Below, in pieces: positions 8,983-17,794 of a DNA stretch of 39,909 nucleotides. The notes under the pieces are model-generated. The model was not told the origin of the DNA. It saw nothing but the letters and a program-made list of their open reading frames with translations, and did not search any database. The stretch comes from Methylococcales bacterium (lineage in GTDB: Bacteria; Pseudomonadota; Gammaproteobacteria; Methylococcales; Methylomonadaceae), in contig JAGLDH010000026.1 of the NCBI GenBank assembly GCA_023145835.1, forward strand, positions 1 to 39,909. Reading direction: 5' to 3'. The translations under genes were made by a program, and so were the position numbers. Positions within the stretch are counted from its first letter, which is position 1. Every line of letters starts with the position of its first letter.

Positions 8983-9606
8983 ATGAAAAAACCATTTCTT
9001 AATGGACTTCTATTTGTTTTTTTAATAATGGGGTTCCAACAAACGGGACTCGCTCAGTCTCCCTCTTTATCAGATCCCAAAAAATCCTTATCATGCTTAA
9101 TTACAACAGATTTTTATATTGTTCATTTAACTGCCTATCAAGAACCTAAAAAAGACTCCGATAAAAAAAGACATACTTTTGAACGTTTTTGCCAAGAGCT
9201 TCCAGAAGATGGCTCTAGTTTTCTAGCCATAGACTTTCTTGACCGTGATTTACGTCAACTACCTGTTGGAATGAGTGTAGTCGAGTTGTTAGAAAACCCC
9301 GAAGGTGGAGAGAGAATTGTAGGAGCAACTCTTGCTTCAACTCCAGCCCAAACGTATAAAACGGGTGTTGCCCAAATCCAAGCTAACTTCCCAAAACCAG
9401 GCCATTATGCATTAATTGCCTCAGTTGGCGATGATATGTTCGCAGATAAAATCCAAATTCCTTTACGAGTAGGAATAGGATCTGAATTCCTTTGGTCATC
9501 ACTACTCCCTTATTTATATTTGATTCTTCTTTTTCTATTGGCTTACACCATCGTTCGTTTTTTCATCTATCGTTATAATAAAAAATCAAATTCTCAAGAA
9601 GACTAA
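8983..9606 (+). CDS. Exported protein with C-terminal membrane anchor, unknown
   Basis: I chose the ATG at 8983 because it follows GGGGAC and starts a good signal peptide (about 1-25, ending LAQ). The frame also runs open upstream into copC, but that part is not a plausible protein. The 207 residues comprise a periplasmic domain with two cysteines (SCLITT and RFCQEL) and a helix near 170-195 (LLPYLYLILLFLLAYTIV) before a short basic tail. The middle part (VGATLASTPAQTYKTGVAQI, then PKPGHYALIA) looks like a beta-sandwich, possibly similar to copper-handling domains. I do not recognise the family. It takes the place where CopD might be expected after copC. Confidence 0.75.
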   Translation: MKKPFLNGLLFVFLIMGFQQTGLAQSPSLSDPKKSLSCLITTDFYIVHLTAYQEPKKDSDKKRHTFERFCQELPEDGSSFLAIDFLDRDLRQLPVGMSVVELLENPEGGERIVGATLASTPAQTYKTGVAQIQANFPKPGHYALIASVGDDMFADKIQIPLRVGIGSEFLWSSLLPYLYLILLFLLAYTIVRFFIYRYNKKSNSQED

Positions 9607-9620
9607 CCCACTTATCTAAT

Positions 9621-11357
9621 ATGCTATCAAATAGCGCCAAATTAAGCGCATACAACCTTGCTCACGCTGGGTTTCTATTTTTTTTGTACTTTATAACTAC
9701 AAGTAATTTAGCCCTTGCAGACTGGAACTCGGGGGTTACTATCGAAGATGTATCTACTCGTATTGCAATTGACGTAGTAGATGACGGCGTCTATGTCACC
9801 ATAAATATGGCCTCAAGTGCTATCGCTCAACTACAAAATAATACTTCCGATACAGTTGATTCGTTTGCACTTTCAGCCATAAAAATACAAACAGCAACAC
9901 AGCAACTATCTCCTAGTATTAAAAAACCCAAGGAAATAAGCGATCAACGACAACCAGCTGCTTCAAAATCAAGTTCTGTGATAAATATTTTCTTTCCTTT
10001 TTCAAGTGATACCCCTCCGCAAAAACTTGAAATCAATCCAGACTTCAAGTTAATCAATCAAGCTGGAGAACAATACATTATCACCGTCTCTCACCAAGGC
10101 TTACCCATCATTGATCACGGAGTATTAACCAATGCAGAAACACTAAGTCTCAATTGGCAAGACCCTTGGTATAGTCACTTTCTTAATCCAAAACTAAAAA
10201 GAGATCATAATGACCCTGTCATGGCTTTTCTATATCTTGAACCACGACAAATTAAAAGTGAAATCGTCGTCAGAATTAAAGAAATGGCTAACTGGACTGA
10301 GTTAGGGTTACGTGATGAGGTAATGATTTTCCCTGATGAGTTTGCATCACTTAAACAAAAAGTCAGCCAATTTTTATTAGCAAAAAATCAGGTAAGTGCA
10401 GAAAATACAAAGCTTACACCAACATTAGACCGAGTAGACTATATTCGAATGGGAGCCGCTGACATTCAGGCATATGAACCACAACAAGCCCAACGACAAG
10501 TAGCCACATTGATTGGAGTCAGCATCACTTATCAAACCAAAGCATTACCTGCAACGGTAAAATGGCAATGGAATCTTTTTAACGAAAAAATCAAACGAGT
10601 CGCTATCAGAGCTTATGATCCTGCTGGTTTATTTGATAGTTATGTCACTCCCAATTATCCCATATTCGAATGGGAAAATATGCTTGCTGATATTGACCTA
10701 CCCGAATTATCTGACACACAAAAAACCACTCTTGTCCCTGTTGAACAAAACAATAACTTTTTTCAATATTTTTGGTTATTTGGCATTATTGGCTTTCTAG
10801 TTCTATCACTTTTCAGTTGCAAATTTATTAACCCCCGGTTGAAACCTTATGGCCAATTAATTGCCGTAATCCTAACCTTTACCGCCAGTTATACACTTAT
10901 CAAAAGCGGCAAGCTAAACCTATCTACGAATGGAACAAGCCTTGATAAGGAAAAAGCAAAGCCAGTGATGAAACAACTGTTATGGAATGTTTATCAAGCA
11001 TTTGAATCAACCCAAGAAGAGGCTGCTTACGACCAATTAGCTGATAGTGTAAGTGGAGAATTACGAGAAACACTTTATCTACAAAACAGACAATCTTTTT
11101 TAGCCCAAGACGGAGCTTGGTCAAAAGTAAAAAATATTGAAATTAAAAACTTAACAGAAAGCATATCATCTCTAGATGATAGTCATTTATTCGATTGTGA
11201 GTGGCTGGTGGTTGGTGAAGTTATCCATTGGGGACATCAACATCGTCGTGAAAACCTTTACCGTGCTAATATTAAAATATCTCCACAAGATGGTAATTGG
11301 AAAATTTTCCAACTAGAATCGATTGGACAAGAACGAGTAGATGACACAAAATCCTAG
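9621..11357 (+). CDS. Large exported membrane protein of unknown function
   Basis: The gene encodes 578 residues. The signal segment (about 14-34) ends ALA before DWNSG. A long periplasmic region (~35-380) lacks any motif I recognise. Two adjacent membrane helices follow (about 383-403 and 412-430), then a soluble C-terminal domain of ~150 residues (from MKQLLWNVYQAFESTQEEAAY) that ends in a strand resembling NTF2-like folds. The gene starts 14 bp after its upstream neighbour and ends 8 bp before the response regulator, so it belongs to the copper operon. A role in copper handling or signalling is inferred from position only. Confidence 0.75.
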   Translation: MLSNSAKLSAYNLAHAGFLFFLYFITTSNLALADWNSGVTIEDVSTRIAIDVVDDGVYVTINMASSAIAQLQNNTSDTVDSFALSAIKIQTATQQLSPSIKKPKEISDQRQPAASKSSSVINIFFPFSSDTPPQKLEINPDFKLINQAGEQYIITVSHQGLPIIDHGVLTNAETLSLNWQDPWYSHFLNPKLKRDHNDPVMAFLYLEPRQIKSEIVVRIKEMANWTELGLRDEVMIFPDEFASLKQKVSQFLLAKNQVSAENTKLTPTLDRVDYIRMGAADIQAYEPQQAQRQVATLIGVSITYQTKALPATVKWQWNLFNEKIKRVAIRAYDPAGLFDSYVTPNYPIFEWENMLADIDLPELSDTQKTTLVPVEQNNNFFQYFWLFGIIGFLVLSLFSCKFINPRLKPYGQLIAVILTFTASYTLIKSGKLNLSTNGTSLDKEKAKPVMKQLLWNVYQAFESTQEEAAYDQLADSVSGELRETLYLQNRQSFLAQDGAWSKVKNIEIKNLTESISSLDDSHLFDCEWLVVGEVIHWGHQHRRENLYRANIKISPQDGNWKIFQLESIGQERVDDTKS

Positions 11358-11365
11358 CTTTTTTT

Positions 11366-12040
11366 ATGCGTATTTTAATCATAGAAGATGAAAAAAAAAC
11401 CGCTGCTTTTTTATCCAAAGGATTAAAAGAAAATGGTTTTACTGTTGATATTGCCGAAAATGGTGTTGATGGTTTAAATGCCCTGCAGCAGATCAGTTAC
11501 GACTTAGCTATTCTTGATGTGATGATGCCTCTAATGGATGGCTGGTCCGTTTTATCTACACTCAGAAACCAAGATATTCAAACACGTATTTTATTGCTCA
11601 CTGCTAGAGATTCAGTCGAAGATAGAGTTAAAGGTCTGGGACTGGGAGCTGATGACTATTTGGTCAAACCCTTTGCCTTCTCTGAATTATTAGCAAGAAT
11701 TCAGTCATTATTACGACGAGGCACTGCGACAGAAATTCAAAAAATAAAATGCGCCGATATGGAAATTGACGCAGTCAAGCACTGCGTCACACGCAATAAT
11801 ATTCGCATTGATCTAACCCCTAAAGAATTTCAATTATTATTATTAATGGCTCGTCATCCTGGAGAAGTTTTATCTCGAACGGTTATTGCTGAACAGGTTT
11901 GGGATATAAATTTTAACAGTGATACTAATGTTGTTGATGTTGCCATAAGACGACTACGCAACAAGGTTGATGACCCTTTTGAGAATAAGTTAATTCATAC
12001 TATCCGCGGCGTAGGATATTCCTTTGAACAACGCAACTAA
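11366..12040 (+). CDS. copR: CopR/CusR-type response regulator (OmpR family)
   Basis: A 224-residue two-domain regulator. The receiver domain has the acidic pair Glu7/Asp8, phosphoacceptor Asp51 (LAILDVMMP), Thr79 and Lys101 (VKPF). The winged-helix domain (~125-222) has LTPKEFQLL and the closing IHTIRGVGYSFE typical of the OmpR/PhoB family. The subgroup resembles the heavy-metal regulators CusR and CopR. This fits its place after copC and the near-perfect CopR box upstream of the TonB receptor gene at 15156. The symbol is provisional. Its stop codon lies inside the start of the kinase gene, which implies translational coupling. Confidence 0.88.
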   Translation: MRILIIEDEKKTAAFLSKGLKENGFTVDIAENGVDGLNALQQISYDLAILDVMMPLMDGWSVLSTLRNQDIQTRILLLTARDSVEDRVKGLGLGADDYLVKPFAFSELLARIQSLLRRGTATEIQKIKCADMEIDAVKHCVTRNNIRIDLTPKEFQLLLLMARHPGEVLSRTVIAEQVWDINFNSDTNVVDVAIRRLRNKVDDPFENKLIHTIRGVGYSFEQRN

Positions 12041-13493
12041 ATCCCCCCCCCAACAGTCACTGGCAAGCAAACTCGCTATTTTGTACGCCGTTACCACATT
12101 TAGTGTTTTATTAATTGCATCAGGATTACTTTACTGGTCTGTTCTGGGGCATTTACATAGAGAACACCATAATTTACTCTCTGCCAAAATTACCGACCTA
12201 AGAGCCTATTTCAAAACCTCAGCAGTCTTTAACGAAACGTTAAGTGACTTAATTGATGTTGAGCACCATCATTCCCAAATGCCGCATTCGTCTGCCATTC
12301 ACCCTGGCATCCCTCATCATGTCTTCGTTCGCATTCTTGATAATCAGAATAACTTACTAGTGGAATCAGCAGCAATGCTACCCTTACCTTCTTCCCTAAA
12401 GTTTCCAATAATAAATAAAAACAACCCAGATGATATAACAATTATCAAAGTAAAATCAGAGGATAATCAGCTATTTCTATTAGGGAGTACTTGGGTAATA
12501 ACCCAAAATAATAATCAGCCTTCCACGTTACTTTTGCACGCAGTGCTGGAATTAGCACCTGATGAAACCTTACTATCAGAATATCACCAAACACTTTCAG
12601 GGGTACTTCTCTTTGGCGTATTAGCCTCTGGTCTTGCCGGTTTTTTGATAACGCGTCGAGGATTACGTCCTTTACACAAAATTACCGAGTCAATACAAAA
12701 TATTAATGCTCACCAATTAAATGAACGAGTCGACTCAGAACAATGGCCCAGAGAAATAGCATTATTAGCTAAAGCTTTTGATAAAATGCTTGGCCGATTA
12801 GATCAATCTTTTGGTCAACTATCTCAATTTTCAGCTGATTTAGCTCATGAACTAAGAACTCCTGTTAATAATTTAATGGGGGCGTCTGAAGTAGCCTTGT
12901 CCCGCAATAGAGATGCTGAAGAATACCGCGCTATTCTAGAGTCAAACATGGAAGAATATTCCAGAATTGCCAGAATGATTGATGAGTTGTTATTTCTAGC
13001 CAGGGCTGAAAACCAAAAAACAGAAGTTAACTGTGCTCATTTAAAACTTGAAGATGAATTTCAAGCAATCAAAGATTTTTATGAAGGCCTAGCTTCTGAT
13101 CAACAAGTAAACATTGTGTGTAATGCTAATCAAACTAATCTATATGCAGACCCCAGTTTACTGCGCCGGATTCTCAGCAACTTAATTTCAAATGCATTAC
13201 GTTATACAAAATCACAAGGCTCTATCACCCTGTCAGCAAAGCACTCATCTTCTTATACTGTCACAATCACTATCAGTGATACTGGTGAAGGCATTTCACC
13301 TGATTTCTTACCTCACATTTTTGACCGATTTTTTAGAGCCGATAAATCACGCCATCGAGATAACCAAGGCTCTGGGCTAGGCTTAGCTATTGTTAAATCA
13401 ATTATGGATCTACATGGTGGAAATATTTCAATATCTAGTCAATTAGGCCAAGGAACTACTGTACAAATACGCTTCCCCATGACCTTAAACTGA
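12024..13493 (+). CDS. copS: CopS/CusS-type sensor histidine kinase
   Basis: The 489-residue kinase starts at a TTG overlapping the regulator gene by 17 bp. I see no ATG or GTG near enough to keep the first membrane helix. Helices lie at about 18-40 and 191-210, flanking a periplasmic domain, then HAMP (to ~260), the DHp helix with His275 (DLAHELRTP), and the ATPase domain with N-box Asn386/Asn390, DTGEG (419-423) and GSGLGLAI (449-456). The periplasmic domain has a His/Met-rich stretch at 81-99 (HHHSQMPH then HPGIPHH), a plausible metal sensor. Codons 7-10 are built on a run of nine C, so slippage there would abolish the protein. Confidence 0.88.
   Translation: MNNATKSPPQQSLASKLAILYAVTTFSVLLIASGLLYWSVLGHLHREHHNLLSAKITDLRAYFKTSAVFNETLSDLIDVEHHHSQMPHSSAIHPGIPHHVFVRILDNQNNLLVESAAMLPLPSSLKFPIINKNNPDDITIIKVKSEDNQLFLLGSTWVITQNNNQPSTLLLHAVLELAPDETLLSEYHQTLSGVLLFGVLASGLAGFLITRRGLRPLHKITESIQNINAHQLNERVDSEQWPREIALLAKAFDKMLGRLDQSFGQLSQFSADLAHELRTPVNNLMGASEVALSRNRDAEEYRAILESNMEEYSRIARMIDELLFLARAENQKTEVNCAHLKLEDEFQAIKDFYEGLASDQQVNIVCNANQTNLYADPSLLRRILSNLISNALRYTKSQGSITLSAKHSSSYTVTITISDTGEGISPDFLPHIFDRFFRADKSRHRDNQGSGLGLAIVKSIMDLHGGNISISSQLGQGTTVQIRFPMTLN
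12043..12051 (+). repeat. C9 homopolymer at the start of the kinase gene
   Basis: Nine consecutive C occupy codons 7 to 10 of the sensor kinase frame, beginning two bases after the regulator's TAA stop. In AT-rich DNA such a run is unusual. Gain or loss of one base would shift the kinase frame immediately after its start. Confidence 0.8.
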
Positions 13494-13601
13494 AATGGGT
13501 GCATAACAAGAGTTACACAACAATTTTAGCAACCAGCCCATCAGTTAAAAACTGACCGATAAAAATCTTCATCCTTATCAGCCCCAAGATCATATCAATT
13601 A

Positions 13602-14861
13602 TTAAATTAGCCCTGCTTCTTTACGTCTTTCATGAATCCATTCTTTCATTGCTTCTGGTGACATAACATTAGGATTACCTAAATCAGCTTCACTCACATT
13701 CTCCAACTCTTGCGGTAAATGATTAATAATTGCATCTAAATCAGCCGAACTAAGAATTTCTTCATCCAATACCCGCGCCATTGCCTCATTATGTGGAACG
13801 CCATGTTTTCTCACAGCCTTTACCAACCCTTTAAGCAATATTTCCCACGTTGTCATTGGTCCTTGAGCAATAGAAGCTGACTCAGCAGCAGAATCAATAA
13901 AAGCAAAGGGAACTTTCACAAAGGATTCTTCTGCTGCAAGCGTTGCTAAAATCCAGTCGGTATCAAATGAAAAATCAAATACCGTTGGATTTTGAATGAT
14001 TTGACTTAAAAATTTTGCTTCATACAGCTTAAGTGCGGCTTGAGTGTCTCGAATATCTCGTGAAAAAATAGCTTGCCCAATCATGCGCTGCATATGGCGC
14101 AACGCTTTAATACCAATACCCCAACGCCCTTCCACTTTCACTAAAACGGCTTCTGGGTGTTTACGATTACCTAAAACAACGCGAATATCATCTTGCAAAA
14201 AAGGTTTTAATACTAGACCAATTTGTCCCAAATGCACCGAATTATCAGCATCAGTGTAAATCACTGCATCCACACCATCTTCTATCGCCTGCATACAGCC
14301 AAATATAATTGCTCCTCCCTTCCGTGAGTCATCTGCTGATGCTAAAGCCGCCAACGACCCTGTAGTCGTTGGCACAGCTTTGGCTAAATATAATACCTTG
14401 ACATGATCACCTAAGGGATGCTCTGCAGCAATACTAGCAACTATTGCTCCGCTATCGTTTGGATCACCGTCATCTACAGCATAGACAGTCCAGTTAACAT
14501 TGGTATCTCGTGTTATCCATTCCAGCTGTTGTAACTTCACTCGTAATGAATTCTCTCCATTTGGATTATCAACACTTTTTGGAAGTAATCTGTTATGTTC
14601 ACCCCACATAGCAAATACCACCCCAATATGCAGAGGTTTTTTATTTGATAACATAAACCTACGTGAATCAACCAACTTCGCCGCAATCTTAAATTCTAGC
14701 GGCGTATCCTCCTCCATTGCAGCCTGCTTTAACTCCTCAAGCGACAAATTCGGTAAATTGAGTAGCTGATTTGTTAATTCAGACAAACTGTCTCGGTCTG
14801 CCACCTCGGTCAAATCAAATTGTTTTTTTCCTTTTTCAATTAAGTTTTGTAACACACTCAT
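13602..14861 (-). CDS. Family-2-like glycosyltransferase (GT-A fold)
   Basis: I start this 419-residue protein at the ATG at 14861 because GGAG stands six bases before it. An in-frame TTG at 14873 would add four residues but would overlap that site. After a ~70-residue helical N-terminus, a GT-A core begins (HIGVVFAMWGE) with VDDGD (129-133), the metal- and sugar-nucleotide-binding DxD in DADN (204-207), and RDTQAALKLY (271-280), which matches the conserved RDTQCGFKxF segment of dolichol-phosphate-type transferases. I see no membrane helix. It is transcribed towards the copper operon and has no operon partner. Donor and acceptor are unknown. Confidence 0.75.
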   Translation of the reverse strand: MSVLQNLIEKGKKQFDLTEVADRDSLSELTNQLLNLPNLSLEELKQAAMEEDTPLEFKIAAKLVDSRRFMLSNKKPLHIGVVFAMWGEHNRLLPKSVDNPNGENSLRVKLQQLEWITRDTNVNWTVYAVDDGDPNDSGAIVASIAAEHPLGDHVKVLYLAKAVPTTTGSLAALASADDSRKGGAIIFGCMQAIEDGVDAVIYTDADNSVHLGQIGLVLKPFLQDDIRVVLGNRKHPEAVLVKVEGRWGIGIKALRHMQRMIGQAIFSRDIRDTQAALKLYEAKFLSQIIQNPTVFDFSFDTDWILATLAAEESFVKVPFAFIDSAAESASIAQGPMTTWEILLKGLVKAVRKHGVPHNEAMARVLDEEILSSADLDAIINHLPQELENVSEADLGNPNVMSPEAMKEWIHERRKEAGLI

Positions 14862-15065
14862 TTCATACTCCAATATTGAAAATTTAGTATCTTATATTAA
14901 CGATGAGTATATCAATTAAATATCCCCTAGGTAATATAAGGGAGTTTTTTTATTCAAATAATTTAAGTTTTTGACTAGCGACTATTTCTAATCAAAAACA
15001 TCGACTTGTCTTTAAAAAAAATACTCTCCTTTTATTTTATACAAAAATATCGCGAGTATTTATTC

Positions 15066-15100
15066 AAACATGACAAATTTGTAATCATTTTGTCATGTTT
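15066..15100 (+). promoter_or_regulatory. CopR/CusR-type operator upstream of the TonB receptor gene
   Basis: Twelve-base arms AAACATGACAAA (15066-15077) and TTTGTCATGTTT (15089-15100) form a perfect inverted repeat with an 11-bp spacer. Inside it, TGACA-AATTT-GTAAT (15071-15085) matches the Pseudomonas CopR box as I recall it (CTGACA-N5-GTAAT) except for its first base. ATGACAA-AT-TTGTAAT differs at one base from the E. coli CusR box core (ATGACAA-NN-TTGTCAT). The right arm adds another half-site. It lies 56 bp before the start codon at 15156. Binding by the regulator encoded at 11366 is inferred. Confidence 0.75.
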
Positions 15101-15155
15101 CTGTTGCCTCCTATTTGTTATTATCCCGCCAAAGTAAAAGCTACAGAGTCATAAA

Positions 15156-17246
15156 ATGAAAGTAAGTCAACATTTTCGTATTCAACAAATTATCTGGGTA
15201 ACTTGTTCCATAATCAGTTTTTTTTCAGCCCTTCCAGCCTATGCACATACTCAAGATGAAGCTGAAGCTGTTTCAGATTTAGGTATTTTAGAAGTCACTG
15301 GTCGTGCATCAGATTTGATAGGCCAAACCGACACAGCCTCTTCGGGTATTATAGGGCAACCCGAATTTGAATTTCGTCCATTATCTCGTCCTGGAGAATT
15401 AGTTGAAGTTGTACCAGGCATGATGGCCACTCAACACAGCGGTAGCGGAAAAGCGAATCAATATTTTCTACGAGGATTTAATCTAGACCACGGAACTGAT
15501 TTTTCGGGAATGGTTGATGGAGTGCCTTTGAACTTACCGAGCCACGGACATGGGCAAGGTTATTTAGATCTAAATAGTATTATTCCTGAATTAGTCGATA
15601 TTGTTGAATTTGGAAAAGGGCCTTATCATGCAGAAATGGGAGATTTTTCATCTGCAGGTTATGTTCATTTCCACACAAAACATCGTATGGACAAAGGACT
15701 CGCAAAATTTGGCTTTGGAGAAGATGGTTATTACCGGGGGGTGTTAGCTGATTCATACAAATTTGGTAAAGGTGATTTATTATTTGGCGCAGAAGTTAAT
15801 TTTTATGAAGGCCCTTGGGAGCGTGATGAAAATATCAATAAATTTAATGGTCTACTTCGCTATACAGCTGATGACGGGTATAAGGGATATTCATTAGTCG
15901 GTACGGCATACCACAATAATTGGGACTCTACTGAGCAGATTCCAAAGCGTGCAATTGATCAACAGAGTTTGTCTGAATTAGGCACTATTGATGATACAGC
16001 AGGCGGAGATATAGAACGCTACAGTTTGTCAGGAAACTGGTGGCGCCAATCTGAATACGGAGAAACAGAACTGTCCCTCTATGGTGTATATTCTAATTTT
16101 AACTTGTTTTCCAATTTCACTTATTTTCTTGAAGACCCTGTCAATGGCGATCAGATAACACAAAGAGATCGTCGTTACACCTTTGGCGGAGTAGCTAAGC
16201 ATACAAAATATGAAGACTGGTTTGGGTTTGATATTAAAAACATCATTGGTTTGCAAGTCAGACATGATGACATTCCTAATGTCGCTTTACATAAAAGCAA
16301 AGACAGAGCAATTACCCGTACTGTTTCGAAACATAAAATCAATCAAACGAGCATTGGTTTGTACGGTGAAAATGAAATTCAATGGGCAGAAAAATTCAAG
16401 TCTATTTTAGGGCTTCGAGGTGATTTTTATGTTTATGATGTAGAAAGTCATCTTATGGCAGCCAATTCAGGTGAGACTAACGATGCTCAATTTAGCCCTA
16501 AGCTAAGTTTTGTTGTCGGACCTTGGTACGATACTGAATATTATCTAAACCTAGGGTATGGCTTTCATAGTAATGATGCTAGAGGGACAACAATACAGTT
16601 TGACCCAGAATCTAGCAATCCAGTTAAAGCCGTTGATCCTTTAGTAACAAGTCGTGGTGTCGAAGTAGGCTTGAGAACTCAATACATACCTGGTTTGGTT
16701 TCAACCTTCTCTTTTTGGTGGCTAGAGTTAGATTCAGAACTTGTATTTGTTGGTGATGGAGGCGGTACAGAACCTTCTGGAAAAAGCCAGCGTTATGGCT
16801 TAGAACTAACTAATTATTACAAGCCTGTCGATTGGTTAACACTTGATTTTGATATAGCTCTCACTCAATCAGAATTTACCAATGTACCTGTTAATAGAAA
16901 AGAAATTCCTAATTCTGTAGGTACAACAATTTCTGGCGGTGCAACAATTGATTTGCCAAATGGTGTATTCGGAAGTTTACGGATCAGACATTTCGACGAC
17001 GTTCCTCTTACTGAAGAGGGTAGCGTGTTTGCCGATTCAACAACAGTAGTCAATTTAGGAACTGGCTATAGATACAAAGACTACCGCCTTGAGTTAAATG
17101 TATTAAATCTTTTCGATTCAGGTGATACTGATATTACATATTTCTATGAATCTCAACTCTCCGGAGAAACTTCAGGTGTTGATGATATTCACTTTCATCC
17201 AGTGGAGCCTCGTACAATCAGAGTTCAAGCGAGTATGAGATTTTAA
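15156..17246 (+). CDS. TonB-dependent outer-membrane receptor, probably copper-linked
   Basis: This 696-residue receptor has a signal peptide ending at Ala30 (PAYA), a TonB-box-like segment (GILEVTG), a plug domain (GELVEVVPGMM, then YFLRGFNLDHGTDF) and a beta-barrel that ends in the C-terminal aromatic residue of porins (SMRF). His-rich segments stand out: LPSHGHGQGY, YVHFHTKHRM in the plug, and DDIHFHPVEP near the end. These are candidate ligands for a metal or metal complex. It should import a substrate across the outer membrane using TonB energy. The operator upstream suggests control by the CopRS pair encoded at 11366-13493, so copper or a copper chelate is the likely substrate. This is inference. 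Confidence 0.88.
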   Translation: MKVSQHFRIQQIIWVTCSIISFFSALPAYAHTQDEAEAVSDLGILEVTGRASDLIGQTDTASSGIIGQPEFEFRPLSRPGELVEVVPGMMATQHSGSGKANQYFLRGFNLDHGTDFSGMVDGVPLNLPSHGHGQGYLDLNSIIPELVDIVEFGKGPYHAEMGDFSSAGYVHFHTKHRMDKGLAKFGFGEDGYYRGVLADSYKFGKGDLLFGAEVNFYEGPWERDENINKFNGLLRYTADDGYKGYSLVGTAYHNNWDSTEQIPKRAIDQQSLSELGTIDDTAGGDIERYSLSGNWWRQSEYGETELSLYGVYSNFNLFSNFTYFLEDPVNGDQITQRDRRYTFGGVAKHTKYEDWFGFDIKNIIGLQVRHDDIPNVALHKSKDRAITRTVSKHKINQTSIGLYGENEIQWAEKFKSILGLRGDFYVYDVESHLMAANSGETNDAQFSPKLSFVVGPWYDTEYYLNLGYGFHSNDARGTTIQFDPESSNPVKAVDPLVTSRGVEVGLRTQYIPGLVSTFSFWWLELDSELVFVGDGGGTEPSGKSQRYGLELTNYYKPVDWLTLDFDIALTQSEFTNVPVNRKEIPNSVGTTISGGATIDLPNGVFGSLRIRHFDDVPLTEEGSVFADSTTVVNLGTGYRYKDYRLELNVLNLFDSGDTDITYFYESQLSGETSGVDDIHFHPVEPRTIRVQASMRF

Positions 17247-17278
17247 GTTATAGAACATCTAAGTATGACGCCTCCTCT

Positions 17279-17445
17279 CTTAAGGAACCTTAAGATCAAG
17301 TCCAATTATTTTTAGCTTGCTAAAACTGCCGATATTTTCAACGAAAATCGGCACAATAGAATAACTATTACCTCTCACTTCGTGAAAAATAGCGACAGTT
17401 TTTTCTGTGCTAAATTCAAATCAACTGGATCAGAGGTTCCTTAAG
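17279..17445 (+). mobile_element. MITE-like element, copy B
   Basis: Perfect 12-bp terminal inverted repeats CTTAAGGAACCT (17279-17290) and AGGTTCCTTAAG (17434-17445) bound a 167-bp element that encodes nothing. Inside is a hairpin at 17327-17353 (TGCCGA and TTTTC pairing with GAAAA and TCGGCA). It sits 32 bp after the receptor's stop codon and may act as a terminator for it. It is related to the elements at 6856 and 33404. Confidence 0.75.
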
Positions 17446-17794
17446 TGGAGGTTTTAGACCCTCTTCAATTAAAATAAAAATACATCTACTTATGGACACC
17501 TATATTAATTCCTATCTTCTCAGTATCAGAATTAAAACGTGTACTCTCTATCCAAGTTGTACAATGGGTAATCACTATATTTTCTAAACTATTAAGATTA
17601 ACCATAGGATATACTGATCTGACCAATAACCTTATTAGGCGAATTAGGAGCGCATACGTCCCAAGCATTGGTAAGTAATTCCACTGAAAAGCTAGATTTA
17701 TATAGTTTTCAATTCTATAAAAATCGATCATTTACAATGGAGTTGCTTGAGAGTATTTTAGAAAACAAATCATTTTATTTACCTGGAGAAATAT
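17446..17794. other. Intergenic stretch, no gene seen
   Basis: An 81-codon open frame on the - strand (17486-17731) has no ribosome binding site and no recognisable domain. The only supported signal is the ribosome binding site CTGGAG just before 17795. Confidence 0.4.

Noticed and set aside
17486-17731. An 81-codon - strand frame
   Set aside because: No ribosome binding site, no domain, unusual composition; judged chance.
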